Positions 54,051-63,252 of a stretch of 64,000 bases of DNA are shown here, piece after piece. The stretch is from Paraburkholderia sp. BCC1886 (GTDB lineage Bacteria > Pseudomonadota > Gammaproteobacteria > Burkholderiales > Burkholderiaceae), in NCBI RefSeq assembly GCF_900996245.1, contig NZ_CAAJGK010000037.1, positions 62,001 through 126,000 of the forward strand, written 5' to 3'. Positions within the stretch are counted from its first letter, which is position 1. The number at the start of each line of letters is the position of its first letter. Position numbers and translations under genes: made by a program. The notes beneath the pieces were generated by a model. It was given only the letters and a program-made list of their open reading frames with translations. It made no database searches and had not been told where the DNA came from.

Positions 54051-55154
54051 ATGAAGGTCACTCGCATCGCTCGCTCTATCGCGCTTTTCGCCGCAACCGC
54101 CGCCATCGCCGCCGTCCCGACACTCGACGCTCACGCACAAAGCAGCGTGACGCTGTACGGCATCGTCGATACGGGCATCGAGTACTACAACAACGCGTCG
54201 GGCGGCGGCTCGTTCGTCGGCATGCCGACGTTGACCGGCGAAGTGCCGTCGCGCTTCGGGTTGCGGGGCAACGAAGATCTCGGCGGCGGCTACAAGGCCT
54301 TCTTCGTGCTCGAGAACGGCTTTGCGACGAACACCGGCGCACTCTCTTACGGCGGACGTCTGTTCGGCCGTCAGGCCAATGTCGGCGTGAGTTCGCCGTA
54401 CGGGTCGCTGACGCTCGGCCGGCAGATGAACATGTCGATGTACGTGCTGCTGAACGCCGACGTGATCGGTCCGTCCATCCATTCGATGGCGAGCTTCGAC
54501 ACCTATCTGCCGAACGCCCGTAGCGACAACGCCGCGGGCTACCTCGGCAAGTTCGCCGGCCTGACGGTCGGCGCGACGTACAGCACCGGGCGCGACGCCG
54601 CGGGACCGGCCGGACCGTCGGCGACGAATTGCGCGGGCAACGTGGCGGGCGACCCGGTCGCATGCCGCCAGTACACGATGATGCTGGCCTACGATGCGCC
54701 GCACTTCGGTGTCGCCGCTTCGTACGACGTGATGCGCGGCGGCACGGGCGCCACCGCGCCGCTCTCGAACCCGGGCGACACCGACACCCGCACGATCGTC
54801 GATGCGTACGCCACGTTCGGCCCGGCGAAGGTCGGCGGCGGCTGGATTCGCCGCAACACGTCGGCGGCGACGCATAGCCAGTCGGACATCTATTTTGTCG
54901 GCGCGACGTACCACGTGACGCCGGCGTTATCATTCGACGCTCAGGCGCTGCGCTATCTGTTGCGCGAAACGTCGGACTCGACGCTGGTGGTGGCCCGCGT
55001 GAATTATTCGCTGTCCAAACGCACCACGGTCTATACGTCGCTGGGCTACGTGACGAATAGCTCGCGTGGCGCGGCACCGGTTGCGGCAGGCGGCTCGGTC
55101 GGCGTCGGGCAGAACCAGTTGGGTGTCATGTCCGGCATTCAGCAGCGCTTCTGA
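54051..55154 (+). CDS. Gram-negative trimeric porin
   Basis: 367 residues. Signal peptide to AHA, mature start QSSVTLYGIVDTGIEYYNN, L3-type segment SRFGLRGNEDLGGGYKAFFVLENGF and a C-terminal Phe (GIQQRF). 16-strand barrel of the Burkholderia porin family. Two cysteines (TNCAGN, VACRQY) within an extracellular loop are less common and could form a disulfide. Its position in the aromatic cluster suggests uptake of the same substrate. Confidence 0.93.
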   Translation: MKVTRIARSIALFAATAAIAAVPTLDAHAQSSVTLYGIVDTGIEYYNNASGGGSFVGMPTLTGEVPSRFGLRGNEDLGGGYKAFFVLENGFATNTGALSYGGRLFGRQANVGVSSPYGSLTLGRQMNMSMYVLLNADVIGPSIHSMASFDTYLPNARSDNAAGYLGKFAGLTVGATYSTGRDAAGPAGPSATNCAGNVAGDPVACRQYTMMLAYDAPHFGVAASYDVMRGGTGATAPLSNPGDTDTRTIVDAYATFGPAKVGGGWIRRNTSAATHSQSDIYFVGATYHVTPALSFDAQALRYLLRETSDSTLVVARVNYSLSKRTTVYTSLGYVTNSSRGAAPVAAGGSVGVGQNQLGVMSGIQQRF

Positions 55155-55220
55155 TGCAGCGGCGCGCGCAAAGCGAAGTTCGAGCGCGCGCTATACCAAC
55201 CCGATTCACCGAGGCCCGCG

Positions 55221-56180
55221 ATGGCGACCGATCTGTTGAGCGATATCCTCGCCGATTTGCGCGCCGACTCGGTCGTCACGGGCCGCTTCACGTTGAGCGC
55301 GCCCTGGGCTATCCGTAAGCCCGCAGTGTCGGGCGCGCCGTTCCGCATGGGCGCGGGCCGCCCGTTCTATCTTGCGGTCGCGGGCGAGCCGGCGGTATAT
55401 GTCGAGCCGGGTGATTTCGTGCTGCTGCCGCATGGTCACGAGCACGTGCTGGCGTCTTCACTGGACGAGCCGCCCGTGCCGTTCGATTCGCTGATGGCCG
55501 ACAAAGGCATTCAGCCGCGCTTAGATACGCCGCTCGAATTCGCCGCGGGCGGCGGTGGCGAGACCAGCGATCTGTACACGGGCATCGTCGGGTATCGGGA
55601 CATCATCCGGAGTCCGCTGTTTTCGGTGTTGCCGCCGCTAATTCACGTGCGCGCGAACGATCCGGCCGTCGCGCCGTGGCTCTCCAGCACCTTGCAGAGC
55701 TTCATTCAGGAGTCGATGTCGTGTCAGCCCGGCTGGGCGATCGCGGCGGCGCGTCTCGCGGACGTGCTGTTCGTGCAGTTGTTGCGCGCGCATCTGCAGT
55801 CGTCGGCGAATCACACGGGCTGGCTGCGCGGTCTCGCCGATCCGCAGATCGGCCGGGCCATGGCGATGATGCATCGCGAGCCGGCTCGCGACTGGACCGT
55901 GGCGACGCTGGCCGGCGCGTCGGGCATGTCGCGTTCGCGCTTCAGCGCGCGGTTTACCGAACTAGTGGGCGATACGGCGATCGGTCATCTCACCGCTTAC
56001 CGCATGTATCTCGCGAGCGGCGATCTGACGCACGGCAAGTTCAAGCTGATCGAGATTGCCGAGCGCGCCGGTTATACGTCGGAGAAAGCGTTTGCGCGCG
56101 CTTTCCACCGCTGGTCGGGCATGGCGCCGCGCCGTTATGCGCGCAGTACGCACGCCGGGTTGTCGGGTTCGGAGGCGTGA
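55221..56180 (+). CDS. AraC-family regulator with cupin sensor
   Basis: 319 residues. Residues about 10-190 form a cupin_6 domain (RPFYLAVAGEPAVYVEPGDFVLLPHGHEHVL), and the C-terminal ~110 hold the two HTH motifs (WTVATLAGASGMSRSRFSARFTEL; IAERAGYTSEKAFARAFHRW). It follows the porin by 66 bp and may regulate it or the adjacent transporter. Confidence 0.9.
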   Translation: MATDLLSDILADLRADSVVTGRFTLSAPWAIRKPAVSGAPFRMGAGRPFYLAVAGEPAVYVEPGDFVLLPHGHEHVLASSLDEPPVPFDSLMADKGIQPRLDTPLEFAAGGGGETSDLYTGIVGYRDIIRSPLFSVLPPLIHVRANDPAVAPWLSSTLQSFIQESMSCQPGWAIAAARLADVLFVQLLRAHLQSSANHTGWLRGLADPQIGRAMAMMHREPARDWTVATLAGASGMSRSRFSARFTELVGDTAIGHLTAYRMYLASGDLTHGKFKLIEIAERAGYTSEKAFARAFHRWSGMAPRRYARSTHAGLSGSEA

Positions 56181-56202
56181 AATGTGACGGGTGAAATGCG
56201 CG

Positions 56203-56604
56203 CTACTGCGTGCACTTCACGTCCGCTCTCGGCACGACGATGATCGCGGGATAAACGTCGCCATGATCGAGTTCGATGCGCGCCACCACGGCGATCGTCG
56301 CGCTGTCGACGTCGTCGTACACGCTGACCTTTTCGCGCTTGAGGTTGGTGACGCCGGTGCAGTCCGTCGCGCGGCCGTCGTCGGACACCTTGCATTGAAT
56401 CGGGTTTTCCGCGACATAGCGGTACTTGTCGCGATCCGGCGCGGCGAGGTATTCGTGAATGCTCTGATTCGATCCGCCGACGCCCGTCACGTAGCCCATC
56501 GCGCAGGATTGCGCCGAAACCGGCGAGGCTGCCTCGTCGGCCTGCGCCGCCACGGACGCGAGCGCGATTGCCGCCGCGCAGGTGGAAACCAGAAGGTAGT
56601 TCAT
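56203..56604 (-). CDS. Small secreted protein of unknown function
   Basis: 133 residues with a signal peptide (MNYLLVSTCAAAIALASVAAQA). The mature part has four cysteines (SCAMG, IQCKV, TDCTG, VKCTQ) suggesting two disulfides. I do not recognise the family. The ATG at 56604 is preferred to one nine bases upstream on ribosome-binding-site spacing. Confidence 0.75.
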   Translation of the reverse strand: MNYLLVSTCAAAIALASVAAQADEAASPVSAQSCAMGYVTGVGGSNQSIHEYLAAPDRDKYRYVAENPIQCKVSDDGRATDCTGVTNLKREKVSVYDDVDSATIAVVARIELDHGDVYPAIIVVPRADVKCTQ

Positions 56605-56699
56605 GATGCCCATCGCCTGAGTCGATTCGAAGTGCTGGATTGTAAAGGCATCCGGTCCGGCGAGTCGGCGAGCGCGACTATTGGGCGACCGATGGGCGA

Positions 56700-57929
56700 C
56701 TAGTGCGCCTTAGCTTCCGACGGCAGCGCGAACAGACTCGCGGCCGCGAGCAACGCGGTGACGAGCATGATGCCGGTCATCGCCGCGAGCTGATACGACG
56801 GGAACAGCAACGCGACCGCCGAACTTCCCAACGCACCCGCCACCATCTGCACCGAGGTCAGCAGGCCGCCGGCCACGCCGGCGAACTCCGGCATCGGTTC
56901 CAGCGCGCCATGGGTCGCGCTGGGCGCGGCGAGTCCAAAGCTGAAGGTGCAGAGCACGAGCAGCGCCATGGTCAGCGGCAGCGCGGGCTGCGTGATGAAC
57001 GCGCTCACGGTGAGTATCGCGCTGGCACCGACCGCGATGGCGATCGCCGCGCCCAGCAGCAGCCGCGACGACACGCCCCGTTGCGCCAGCTTGCCGTTGA
57101 GCGTCGCGCCCACCACGATGCCGAGCCCTGTCATCGCGAACATGCCCGCGTATTTCGCGGGCGACACGTGATACTCGCCGATCAGCACCAGCGGCGAGCC
57201 CGCCACGTAGCTGAACATCCACGCGAAGCCGAAGCCGTTGATCATCACGTTCGCCATGACCGTGCGGTTCGCGAGAATCTGCCGATACGCGGCAGGCAAC
57301 GACACGGGCTTGCGTGCATCGCGCGCTTCGCCTGGTCTGCCTGGTTTGCCCGGCGCAGCAGGCAAGGTCTCGGCGAACAGCGTCGTCACGATGACCGCGA
57401 GCACCACGCCGCAGCCCATCATGACCGCGTAAATGCCGCGCCACCCGACCGGCGCCAGCAGCGCCGCGCCGATCGCCGGCGCGACGATGGGCGCGACGTT
57501 GCAGACCACCGTGATAGCCGCGAGACGCGTCTGCGCGGCGCGGCCCTCGAATTTGTCGCGCACCACCGCGAACGCGAGTGTCATGCCCGAACCCGCGCCC
57601 GCGCCTTGCACCAGTCGCGCGACCAGCAGGCCGGCGATGGAATGCGCGAACGTCGCGCCCAGACCGCCGAGCACGAACAGCGCGAGCCCGAGGATCAGGC
57701 AGGGCCGCCGGCCGCGCCGGTCGGACATGGGCCCGAGCACGATGGGCGTGATGGCGAAGCCGAGCATGAACAGGCTCAACGTCAGGCCGGCTGCCGATGC
57801 CGACGTGTGCAGCGCGTCTTCGATCGAGCCGAGGGCGGGCAGCGCCATGTCGGTGGAAATGGGCGGCAACGCGGCGAGTGCGCCGAGAAACAGCATGAAA
57901 TACGCGCGTTGAGGCTGCATCTGGGGCAT
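56700..57929 (-). CDS. Bcr/CflA-family multidrug MFS exporter
   Basis: 409 residues, 12 helices. The N-terminus RAYFMLFLGALAALPPISTDMALPAL and the loop-2 signature LGPMSDRRGRRPCLI are typical of Bcr/CflA. LVQGAGAGSGMTLAFAVVRD is motif C-like. A low-complexity Pro/Gly/Arg loop (APGKPGRPGEARDARKP) joins the two halves. It is divergent from the IclR-LysR regulator pair. The start at 57929 lacks a clear ribosome-binding site; 57920 is possible. Confidence 0.88.
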   Translation of the reverse strand: MPQMQPQRAYFMLFLGALAALPPISTDMALPALGSIEDALHTSASAAGLTLSLFMLGFAITPIVLGPMSDRRGRRPCLILGLALFVLGGLGATFAHSIAGLLVARLVQGAGAGSGMTLAFAVVRDKFEGRAAQTRLAAITVVCNVAPIVAPAIGAALLAPVGWRGIYAVMMGCGVVLAVIVTTLFAETLPAAPGKPGRPGEARDARKPVSLPAAYRQILANRTVMANVMINGFGFAWMFSYVAGSPLVLIGEYHVSPAKYAGMFAMTGLGIVVGATLNGKLAQRGVSSRLLLGAAIAIAVGASAILTVSAFITQPALPLTMALLVLCTFSFGLAAPSATHGALEPMPEFAGVAGGLLTSVQMVAGALGSSAVALLFPSYQLAAMTGIMLVTALLAAASLFALPSEAKAH

Positions 57930-58020
57930 GGGAATCGGCTCTGATACGGCGTTAAAACGCCTTCGGAAAATGGCTGCAGCGTGGGCCGCACCGGACTGCG
58001 GCTGGTGAGCGCCACGGGTT

Positions 58021-58062
58021 TTGTGCGACACTGTTGTCACAAAACGGTACGGCAGTGTACCG
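58021..58062. promoter_or_regulatory. Dyads in the Bcr-IclR divergent promoter
   Basis: TTGTG (58021-58025) with CACAA (58038-58042), and CGGTAC (58045-58050) with GTACCG (58057-58062). Both lie just before the IclR start and would suit autoregulation or control of the divergent exporter. Confidence 0.45.
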
Positions 58063-58080
58063 CAATGCGATACAAGAGAC

Positions 58081-58836
58081 ATGGAAAAAGAAACTGGCGG
58101 AATACAGGTCATCGCGCGCGCGGCGGCCATCCTGCGGGCGTTGGGACGGGAGGGATCGAGCCTCGGCACGCTCGCCAAAGAAACCGGGTTGCCGCGCTCG
58201 ACGGTGCAGCGCATCGTCGATGCGCTCGCGCTCGAGCATTTCGTGGAAGCGGGCGAGGACGGTGTGCGGCTCGGCTGGGGCATCGCGCGGCTCGCGCAAC
58301 TGGCGCAGTCGGACATTCTGGCGACCGCGCGTCCGCACATGGAGTGGCTGTTCGAGACGACGCGCGAAACCATCGACATCACCTGCCGCGCCGGGCGTGA
58401 GGTGTCGTTTCTGGACCGCATCATTTCCGATCAGGAACTGCGCGTCGTGCCGATCATGGACAAGCCGCGTCCTCTGTATGCGATGGCGGCCGGCAAGGTG
58501 ATTCTGGCCGGCATGTCCGACGCGCAACTGCGGCAACTGCTCGGCGCGGATCTCGCACCGCTCACGCCGAATACGATCCGCTCGATCGACGCACTGCGGA
58601 TCGACCTGCAAAGCGTGCACCAGCAGGGCGTGGCGTTCGATTACGAAGAGCATGGGCTCGGCGTGTGCGCCGTCGCCGCGCTGATCCAGGTGGACGGGCT
58701 GACGCCGCATGCATTATCGATTGCCGTGCCGAAAATGCGCTTCGAAGAGAATCTGGCCAGTCTGCAGACGGCGTTGCTCGAAGCGACGCAGCGCATCGTC
58801 GCCGATCTGATCGCGAAGACAAAGGAGCCGCTGTGA
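58081..58836 (+). CDS. IclR-family regulator
   Basis: 251 residues. HTH at about 8-65 (AAAILRALGREGSSLGTLAKETGLPRSTVQRIVDALALEHFV) and an effector domain with RPLYAMAAGKVILAGMSD and HGLGVCAVAALIQ. Its stop overlaps the start of the next regulator by four bases (GTGA), so the two are translationally coupled. Likely controls the divergent exporter or the CoA-transferase operon. Confidence 0.9.
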   Translation: MEKETGGIQVIARAAAILRALGREGSSLGTLAKETGLPRSTVQRIVDALALEHFVEAGEDGVRLGWGIARLAQLAQSDILATARPHMEWLFETTRETIDITCRAGREVSFLDRIISDQELRVVPIMDKPRPLYAMAAGKVILAGMSDAQLRQLLGADLAPLTPNTIRSIDALRIDLQSVHQQGVAFDYEEHGLGVCAVAALIQVDGLTPHALSIAVPKMRFEENLASLQTALLEATQRIVADLIAKTKEPL

Positions 58837-59729
58837 AATTCGATACGACAACCGTGCGTCTCGTCCTCGCCATCGTCGAAGAGGGCAGCATTTCGCGCGC
58901 GGCGGACAAGCTGAGTCTGGCGGTTGCGGCGGCGTCGCGCCGCGTAAGCGATCTCGAAGAGCAACTCGGTGCCAAGCTGTTCAAGCGCGTGCCACACGGT
59001 GTCGAGATCACCGAGTCGGGTGCGAAGCTGCTCGAGTACGTGCGGCAGATCGACAACCTGATCGACCGCTTGTCCGGCGACGCGCGGGCGATGAACGACG
59101 GGCTCGAAGGCCGCATTATCATCGGCGCGCCGAAGGCGGTCGTGATCCAGTTTCTGGCGCGCGAGATTACGGATATCCAGCGCAAATTCCCCGGCATCTC
59201 GCTGAAAATCGTCGAGGAAAACAGCAAGATCGTGCAGCAACTGCTGCGCGACAAGGTGATCGACATCGGCATCTACGAGAAGAAAAGCGGCTTTCTGAAT
59301 CTCGCGAAGTCGGCGTACAAGGAAGACCGGCTGGTGCTGGTTTATCACCGTTCGCATTTCGCTTTTCCAGACGACGCGCCCGTTGGAATCGACGAGATTC
59401 TCGACCTGCCTATCGTGAGTCTTGGCAAAGGGTCGGCGGTGCTGTCGGCGGTCGAGCGTGCTTATCGGAGTCGCGGGCGCGCGTTTCCCAGCAACTTCAC
59501 GGTCAGCGGATTCGACACCATGCTCGCCATGGTGCGCCATGGTCTCGGCGTCGGTTTGATGCCGCCGGAGGTGCTGCGCAGCTTTCACCCGGAGGCGTCA
59601 CTGGCGTCGGCGGAGTTGCAGGGCGACTGGCATCACCGCAGTTATGTGCTGTCGTGTGTCGAAGGGCATGCGCAGGCGCAGACTTTGACGAATGTGGTGA
59701 AGGAGTTGCTGGGGGCGCATTCGGCGTAA
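58833..59729 (+). CDS. LysR-family regulator
   Basis: 298 residues from a GTG start that overlaps the IclR stop; AAAGGAG lies 5-12 bases upstream. HTH near residues 16-45 (GSISRAADKLSLAVAAASRRVSDLEEQLG), effector domain from about 90. Coupling of an IclR and a LysR regulator in one message is unusual and suggests joint control of the CoA-transferase operon 200 bp downstream. Confidence 0.9.
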   Translation: MKFDTTTVRLVLAIVEEGSISRAADKLSLAVAAASRRVSDLEEQLGAKLFKRVPHGVEITESGAKLLEYVRQIDNLIDRLSGDARAMNDGLEGRIIIGAPKAVVIQFLAREITDIQRKFPGISLKIVEENSKIVQQLLRDKVIDIGIYEKKSGFLNLAKSAYKEDRLVLVYHRSHFAFPDDAPVGIDEILDLPIVSLGKGSAVLSAVERAYRSRGRAFPSNFTVSGFDTMLAMVRHGLGVGLMPPEVLRSFHPEASLASAELQGDWHHRSYVLSCVEGHAQAQTLTNVVKELLGAHSA

Positions 59730-59866
59730 CCGTTCAGATAAGCACGGCCGCTCGATCAGGTTGATCGCCTTTCCCCCTTCCCCTCTCCGGTTTCGCCATC
59801 CGCGAAACCAGCCATGCTCCTCGCATTCTTGCGGCGCTTTCCGCTGTAGCGGACAGTAAGGAAAAG

Positions 59867-59901
59867 AACCGGCCGGCCACGCCCGACGTGGCCGCGCGGT
59901 T
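59867..59901 (+). promoter_or_regulatory. Two-part hairpin in the leader of the CoA-transferase operon
   Basis: Inner stem GGCCACG/CGTGGCC (59875-59881, 59887-59893, 5-base loop) and outer AACCG/CGGTT (59867-59871, 59897-59901). It ends 29 bases before the ATG. It could be a LysR-transcript terminator or a translational control element. Confidence 0.45.
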
Positions 59902-59930
59902 CACCTCACTATTCCTACAGGAGACTCGCG

Positions 59931-61097
59931 ATGAGCGAATCGAAGCATCTGCCCTTGCAGGGTATTCGCGTGCTGGACGTCAGCCAGGTCATGGCCGGAC
60001 CGTTCGCCTGCATGCTGCTGGCCGACCTCGGCGCCGACGTCATCAAGGTGGAACCGCTCGAAGGCGATCAGACCCGCGGCGCGATGGGCTTCAAGATGAA
60101 GGGCCCGGACAGCATGGGCTTCCTGAACATGAACCGCAACAAACGCTCGGTCACGCTCGATCTGAAAAGCGAAGCAGGGCGCGAGCGCTTCTATCAGCTG
60201 GCGAAAACCGCCGACGTGATCGTCGAAAACTACCGGCCCGGTGTCGTGCAGCGTCTTGCGGTCGACTACGAGACCATCAAAAAGATCAATCCGAAGATCG
60301 TCTACGTGAGCATCTCCGGCTTCGGCCAGAGCGGGCCGTGGGCCACGCGTCCGGGTTTCGATCTGATGGCGCAGGCCATGTCCGGCGTGATGAGCGTGAC
60401 CGGCTATAAAGGCGGCAAGCCGGTCAAGGCCGGTGTGCCGGTCGCGGATATCGGTTGCGCGCTGTTCGCGGTCTACGGCCTGTTGTCCGCCTACATCGGC
60501 GCGCAAAAAACGGGCGAAGGCCAGCATATCGACGCGTCGCTGTTCGATTCGGTGATGGCCTTCTCGATCTGGGATATGTCGGAATACTGGGGCACGGGCG
60601 TGCCGCCGACGCCGCTCGGCACCAGCAACAAGATGAGCGCACCTTACCAGGCCGTGAAAGCGCGCGACGGCTATTTCGTGTTCGGCGCGACCAATCAGAA
60701 GCTGTGGGCGAAGCTCTGCGAACTGCTCGGCCGCCCCGATCTGTTCGATCACGCGGATTACGCGAGCGTCTCGCTACGCCTGAAGCATCGCGAAGTGATG
60801 ATCGAAGAACTCGAGCGCGAATTTGCGAAGCGCGACAGCGCCGAGTGGGTCGACGCGATGCTCGCCGCCGGCATTCCGGCCGGCCCGATTCTGACTTACC
60901 CCGAAGCCTTCGAAAGCGAACACGCCACGCATCGCCGCATGTGCATGGAGATCGACCATCCGAACGAAGGGAAGGTGAAGAACATCGGCTTCCCCGTGAA
61001 AATGCTCGGCACGCCGCAAACGGTGCGGCGTCATCCGCCGCTGCTCGGCGAGCATAACGCGGAGATTTTCGCCGAACTCGATGGGACCGCGCCATGA
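59931..61097 (+). CDS. CaiB/BaiF-type (class III) CoA transferase
   Basis: 388 residues. The N-terminus LQGIRVLDVSQVMAGPFACMLLADLGADVIKVE is diagnostic. The catalytic Asp is D144 (RPGFDLMAQAM). NMNRNKRSVTLDLKSEAGR is the CoA-binding region. It transfers CoA between carboxylic acids. GGAG precedes the ATG. Its stop overlaps the enoyl-CoA hydratase start by four bases. The acid substrate is unknown. Confidence 0.92.
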   Translation: MSESKHLPLQGIRVLDVSQVMAGPFACMLLADLGADVIKVEPLEGDQTRGAMGFKMKGPDSMGFLNMNRNKRSVTLDLKSEAGRERFYQLAKTADVIVENYRPGVVQRLAVDYETIKKINPKIVYVSISGFGQSGPWATRPGFDLMAQAMSGVMSVTGYKGGKPVKAGVPVADIGCALFAVYGLLSAYIGAQKTGEGQHIDASLFDSVMAFSIWDMSEYWGTGVPPTPLGTSNKMSAPYQAVKARDGYFVFGATNQKLWAKLCELLGRPDLFDHADYASVSLRLKHREVMIEELEREFAKRDSAEWVDAMLAAGIPAGPILTYPEAFESEHATHRRMCMEIDHPNEGKVKNIGFPVKMLGTPQTVRRHPPLLGEHNAEIFAELDGTAP

Positions 61098-61858
61098 GCG
61101 AATTCGTCAAGCTGACGGTGCACGAGTCGGGCGCCGCGGAGATCGTGATAGACCGGCCCGAGCGGCACAACGCGATGTCGATCGAGATGTACGAGTCGCT
61201 GCTCGCGCAAATTGCCGAATGCGAGCGCAATAGCTCGGTCCGCGCGATCCTGTTTCGCGGCGCGGGCGGCAAGTCCTTCATTTCCGGCACCGATATCGGT
61301 TACTTCAAGGACTTCCGCGATGGCCGCGACGGCGTCGCCTACGAGGCCTTCGTCGAACGCGTGATCGACACGGTCGAGCGCATTGCGCTGCCGACCATCG
61401 CGGTGATCGACGGCTGGGCCGTCGGCGGCGGCCTCGCATTAGCGACTGCCTGCGACTTCCGTCTCTGTAGCGAAGGCTCGCGCTTCGGCGCGCCGATTGC
61501 CAAAACGCTGTCGAACACGCTGTCGTCGCGCAATATCGCGCGTTTGCAGGCCTCGCTAGGCGTGCCGCGAGTCAAGAAGATGCTGCTGCTCGCGGAGTAC
61601 CTCACGGCTCAGGAAGTACTCGCATGCGGCTTCGTCTACGAGGTGAGCGAAGCGGCCAGACTGCAGGACGCCGCGCATACGCTCGCACACCGGTTGATCG
61701 CGTTGTCGCCGGTCACGCAGAAAGCGGTCAAGGAGAGTTCGCGCCGTATCGTCGTCGAACAGCGTCTGGACGATGAAGACCTGGTCGAAGAGGTCTACGG
61801 CAGCAGCCGTTTCAAGGAGGCCGTGATCGCCTTCACCTCGGGATCGTCGAAAAAATAA
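61094..61858 (+). CDS. Enoyl-CoA hydratase/isomerase family protein
   Basis: 254 residues of the crotonase fold. Oxyanion-hole segments are GKSFISGTDIGYF (about 57) and DGWAVGGGLALATACDFRLC (about 102-121). The usual catalytic Glu positions are not obvious: the helix after GAPIAKTLSNTLS carries no clear EAxxG-type Glu, so it may perform a non-hydratase reaction. Coupled to the CoA transferase by a 4-base overlap. Confidence 0.9.
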   Translation: MSEFVKLTVHESGAAEIVIDRPERHNAMSIEMYESLLAQIAECERNSSVRAILFRGAGGKSFISGTDIGYFKDFRDGRDGVAYEAFVERVIDTVERIALPTIAVIDGWAVGGGLALATACDFRLCSEGSRFGAPIAKTLSNTLSSRNIARLQASLGVPRVKKMLLLAEYLTAQEVLACGFVYEVSEAARLQDAAHTLAHRLIALSPVTQKAVKESSRRIVVEQRLDDEDLVEEVYGSSRFKEAVIAFTSGSSKK

Positions 61859-61881
61859 CAACGAATACTGTGGAGTGAGAC

Positions 61882-63198
61882 ATGAAACGATTCCAGCTGA
61901 AAGCGACCACGACGGTCCTCGTGATGCTGTGCCTGATGTACTTCATCACCTACGTCGATCGCGTCAACATCAGCACCGCCGCCGGACAGTTCAAGTCGGA
62001 ACTCGGGCTGAGCAACACGCAACTCGGTTTCGTGTTTTCGGCGTTCGCGTATCCCTACGTGGTGTTCCAGTTCATCGGCGGCTGGGTTAGCGACCGCTTC
62101 GGTGCGAAGCGCACGCTGATTGCCTGCGCGTTCATCTGGGCGGTTGCGACGACGCTGACGGGCCTCGCCGGTGGCTTCACGACGCTCGTGGCGGCGCGCC
62201 TGCTGCTGGGTCTCGGCGAAGGCGCGACCTTCCCGGCTTCCACCAGCGCGATGGCGTCGTGGATTCGCCGCGACAAACGCGGCATGGCGCAAGGCATTAC
62301 GCACTCGTCGGCGCGGCTCGGCAATGCAATCGCGCCGATGCTGGTGCTCGCGCTGATGACCGCGTTCGACTGGCGCTTCGCGTTCTACCTGCTGGGCGCG
62401 CTGAGCTTCGGCTGGCTGGTGCTGTGGTACGTGACTTATACGGAGAAGCCGGCGGACCATCCGCGCATCACGACGGCGGAAATCGAAAGCCTGCCGCCGC
62501 CCACGATCCGCGCGGCGGAAATGCCCGGCACGTGGGCGTCGCTTTATCGTCGGCTGCTGCCGGTCTCGGGCGTGTACTTCTGCTACAACTGGATTCTCTG
62601 GCTGATGCTGGACTGGATGCCGCTGTACTTCATGCACAGCTTCCATCTGAACATCAAGCGTGCGGTGATCTTCACGTCCGGCGTGTTCGTCGCGGGTGTG
62701 TTCGGCGATCTGGTGGGCGGCCTCGTCAGCGACCGGTTGCTGCGCCGTACCGGCAATCTGAAACTCGCGCGCAGCTATCTGGTGGCGTTCTGCATGACGA
62801 TGACCGGGCTCGCGTTGGTTCCGGTCGTGCTGATTCACGATCCGATGTATTCGCTCGTGTTTCTCGCGGCGGCGATGTTCTTCAACGAAATGAATGTCGG
62901 CCCGATGTGGGCCATTCCGATGGACGTGGCGTACGACCGCTCGGGCACCGCTAGCGGCATCATGAGCGGCACGGGCTTCACGGCGGCGATCGTGAGTCCG
63001 GTGGTGGCGGGTTATGTGATCGACCATATCGGCAACTGGAACGTCACCTTCCTGCTGTCGATCGGTGTGATGGCCTGCGGCGTGCTCATGACCTTCATCA
63101 TGAAACCGGACGTGCCGTTCATCGCGAAGCTGAAGCCTTCGGTGCCGGCCGCGCGGGTGAGTCACGAGGCGGGTTATCCGGTGGTGGACAAGCGCTAA
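61882..63198 (+). CDS. MFS transporter, anion:cation symporter (ACS) type
   Basis: 438 residues, 12 helices. TM1 has MYFITYVDRVNIS, the ACS hallmark (D/N-R motif), and loop 2 GGWVSDRFGAKRT. Members transport organic acids such as hexuronates, phthalate and tartrate. It is the third gene of the CoA-transferase operon (23 bp after the hydratase) and likely imports the acid that the CoA transferase activates. Confidence 0.9.
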   Translation: MKRFQLKATTTVLVMLCLMYFITYVDRVNISTAAGQFKSELGLSNTQLGFVFSAFAYPYVVFQFIGGWVSDRFGAKRTLIACAFIWAVATTLTGLAGGFTTLVAARLLLGLGEGATFPASTSAMASWIRRDKRGMAQGITHSSARLGNAIAPMLVLALMTAFDWRFAFYLLGALSFGWLVLWYVTYTEKPADHPRITTAEIESLPPPTIRAAEMPGTWASLYRRLLPVSGVYFCYNWILWLMLDWMPLYFMHSFHLNIKRAVIFTSGVFVAGVFGDLVGGLVSDRLLRRTGNLKLARSYLVAFCMTMTGLALVPVVLIHDPMYSLVFLAAAMFFNEMNVGPMWAIPMDVAYDRSGTASGIMSGTGFTAAIVSPVVAGYVIDHIGNWNVTFLLSIGVMACGVLMTFIMKPDVPFIAKLKPSVPAARVSHEAGYPVVDKR

Positions 63199-63207
63199 TT
63201 GCTAGCG

Positions 63208-63237
63208 CGCGCCGCGATTCGACGGAATCGCGGCGCG
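63208..63237. terminator. GC-rich hairpin between convergent genes
   Basis: A 13-bp perfect stem (core CGCCGCGATTC / GAATCGCGGCG) with a GACG loop, between the MFS and transketolase stop codons. No strong T-tract. A bidirectional terminator is likely. Confidence 0.65.
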
Positions 63238-63252
63238 GCGATTCAAACGCTT

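Noticed and set aside
61795..63165. 456-residue minus-strand frame over the ACS transporter
   Set aside because: Composition of His/Arg/Glu noise; the plus strand is a clear MFS protein.
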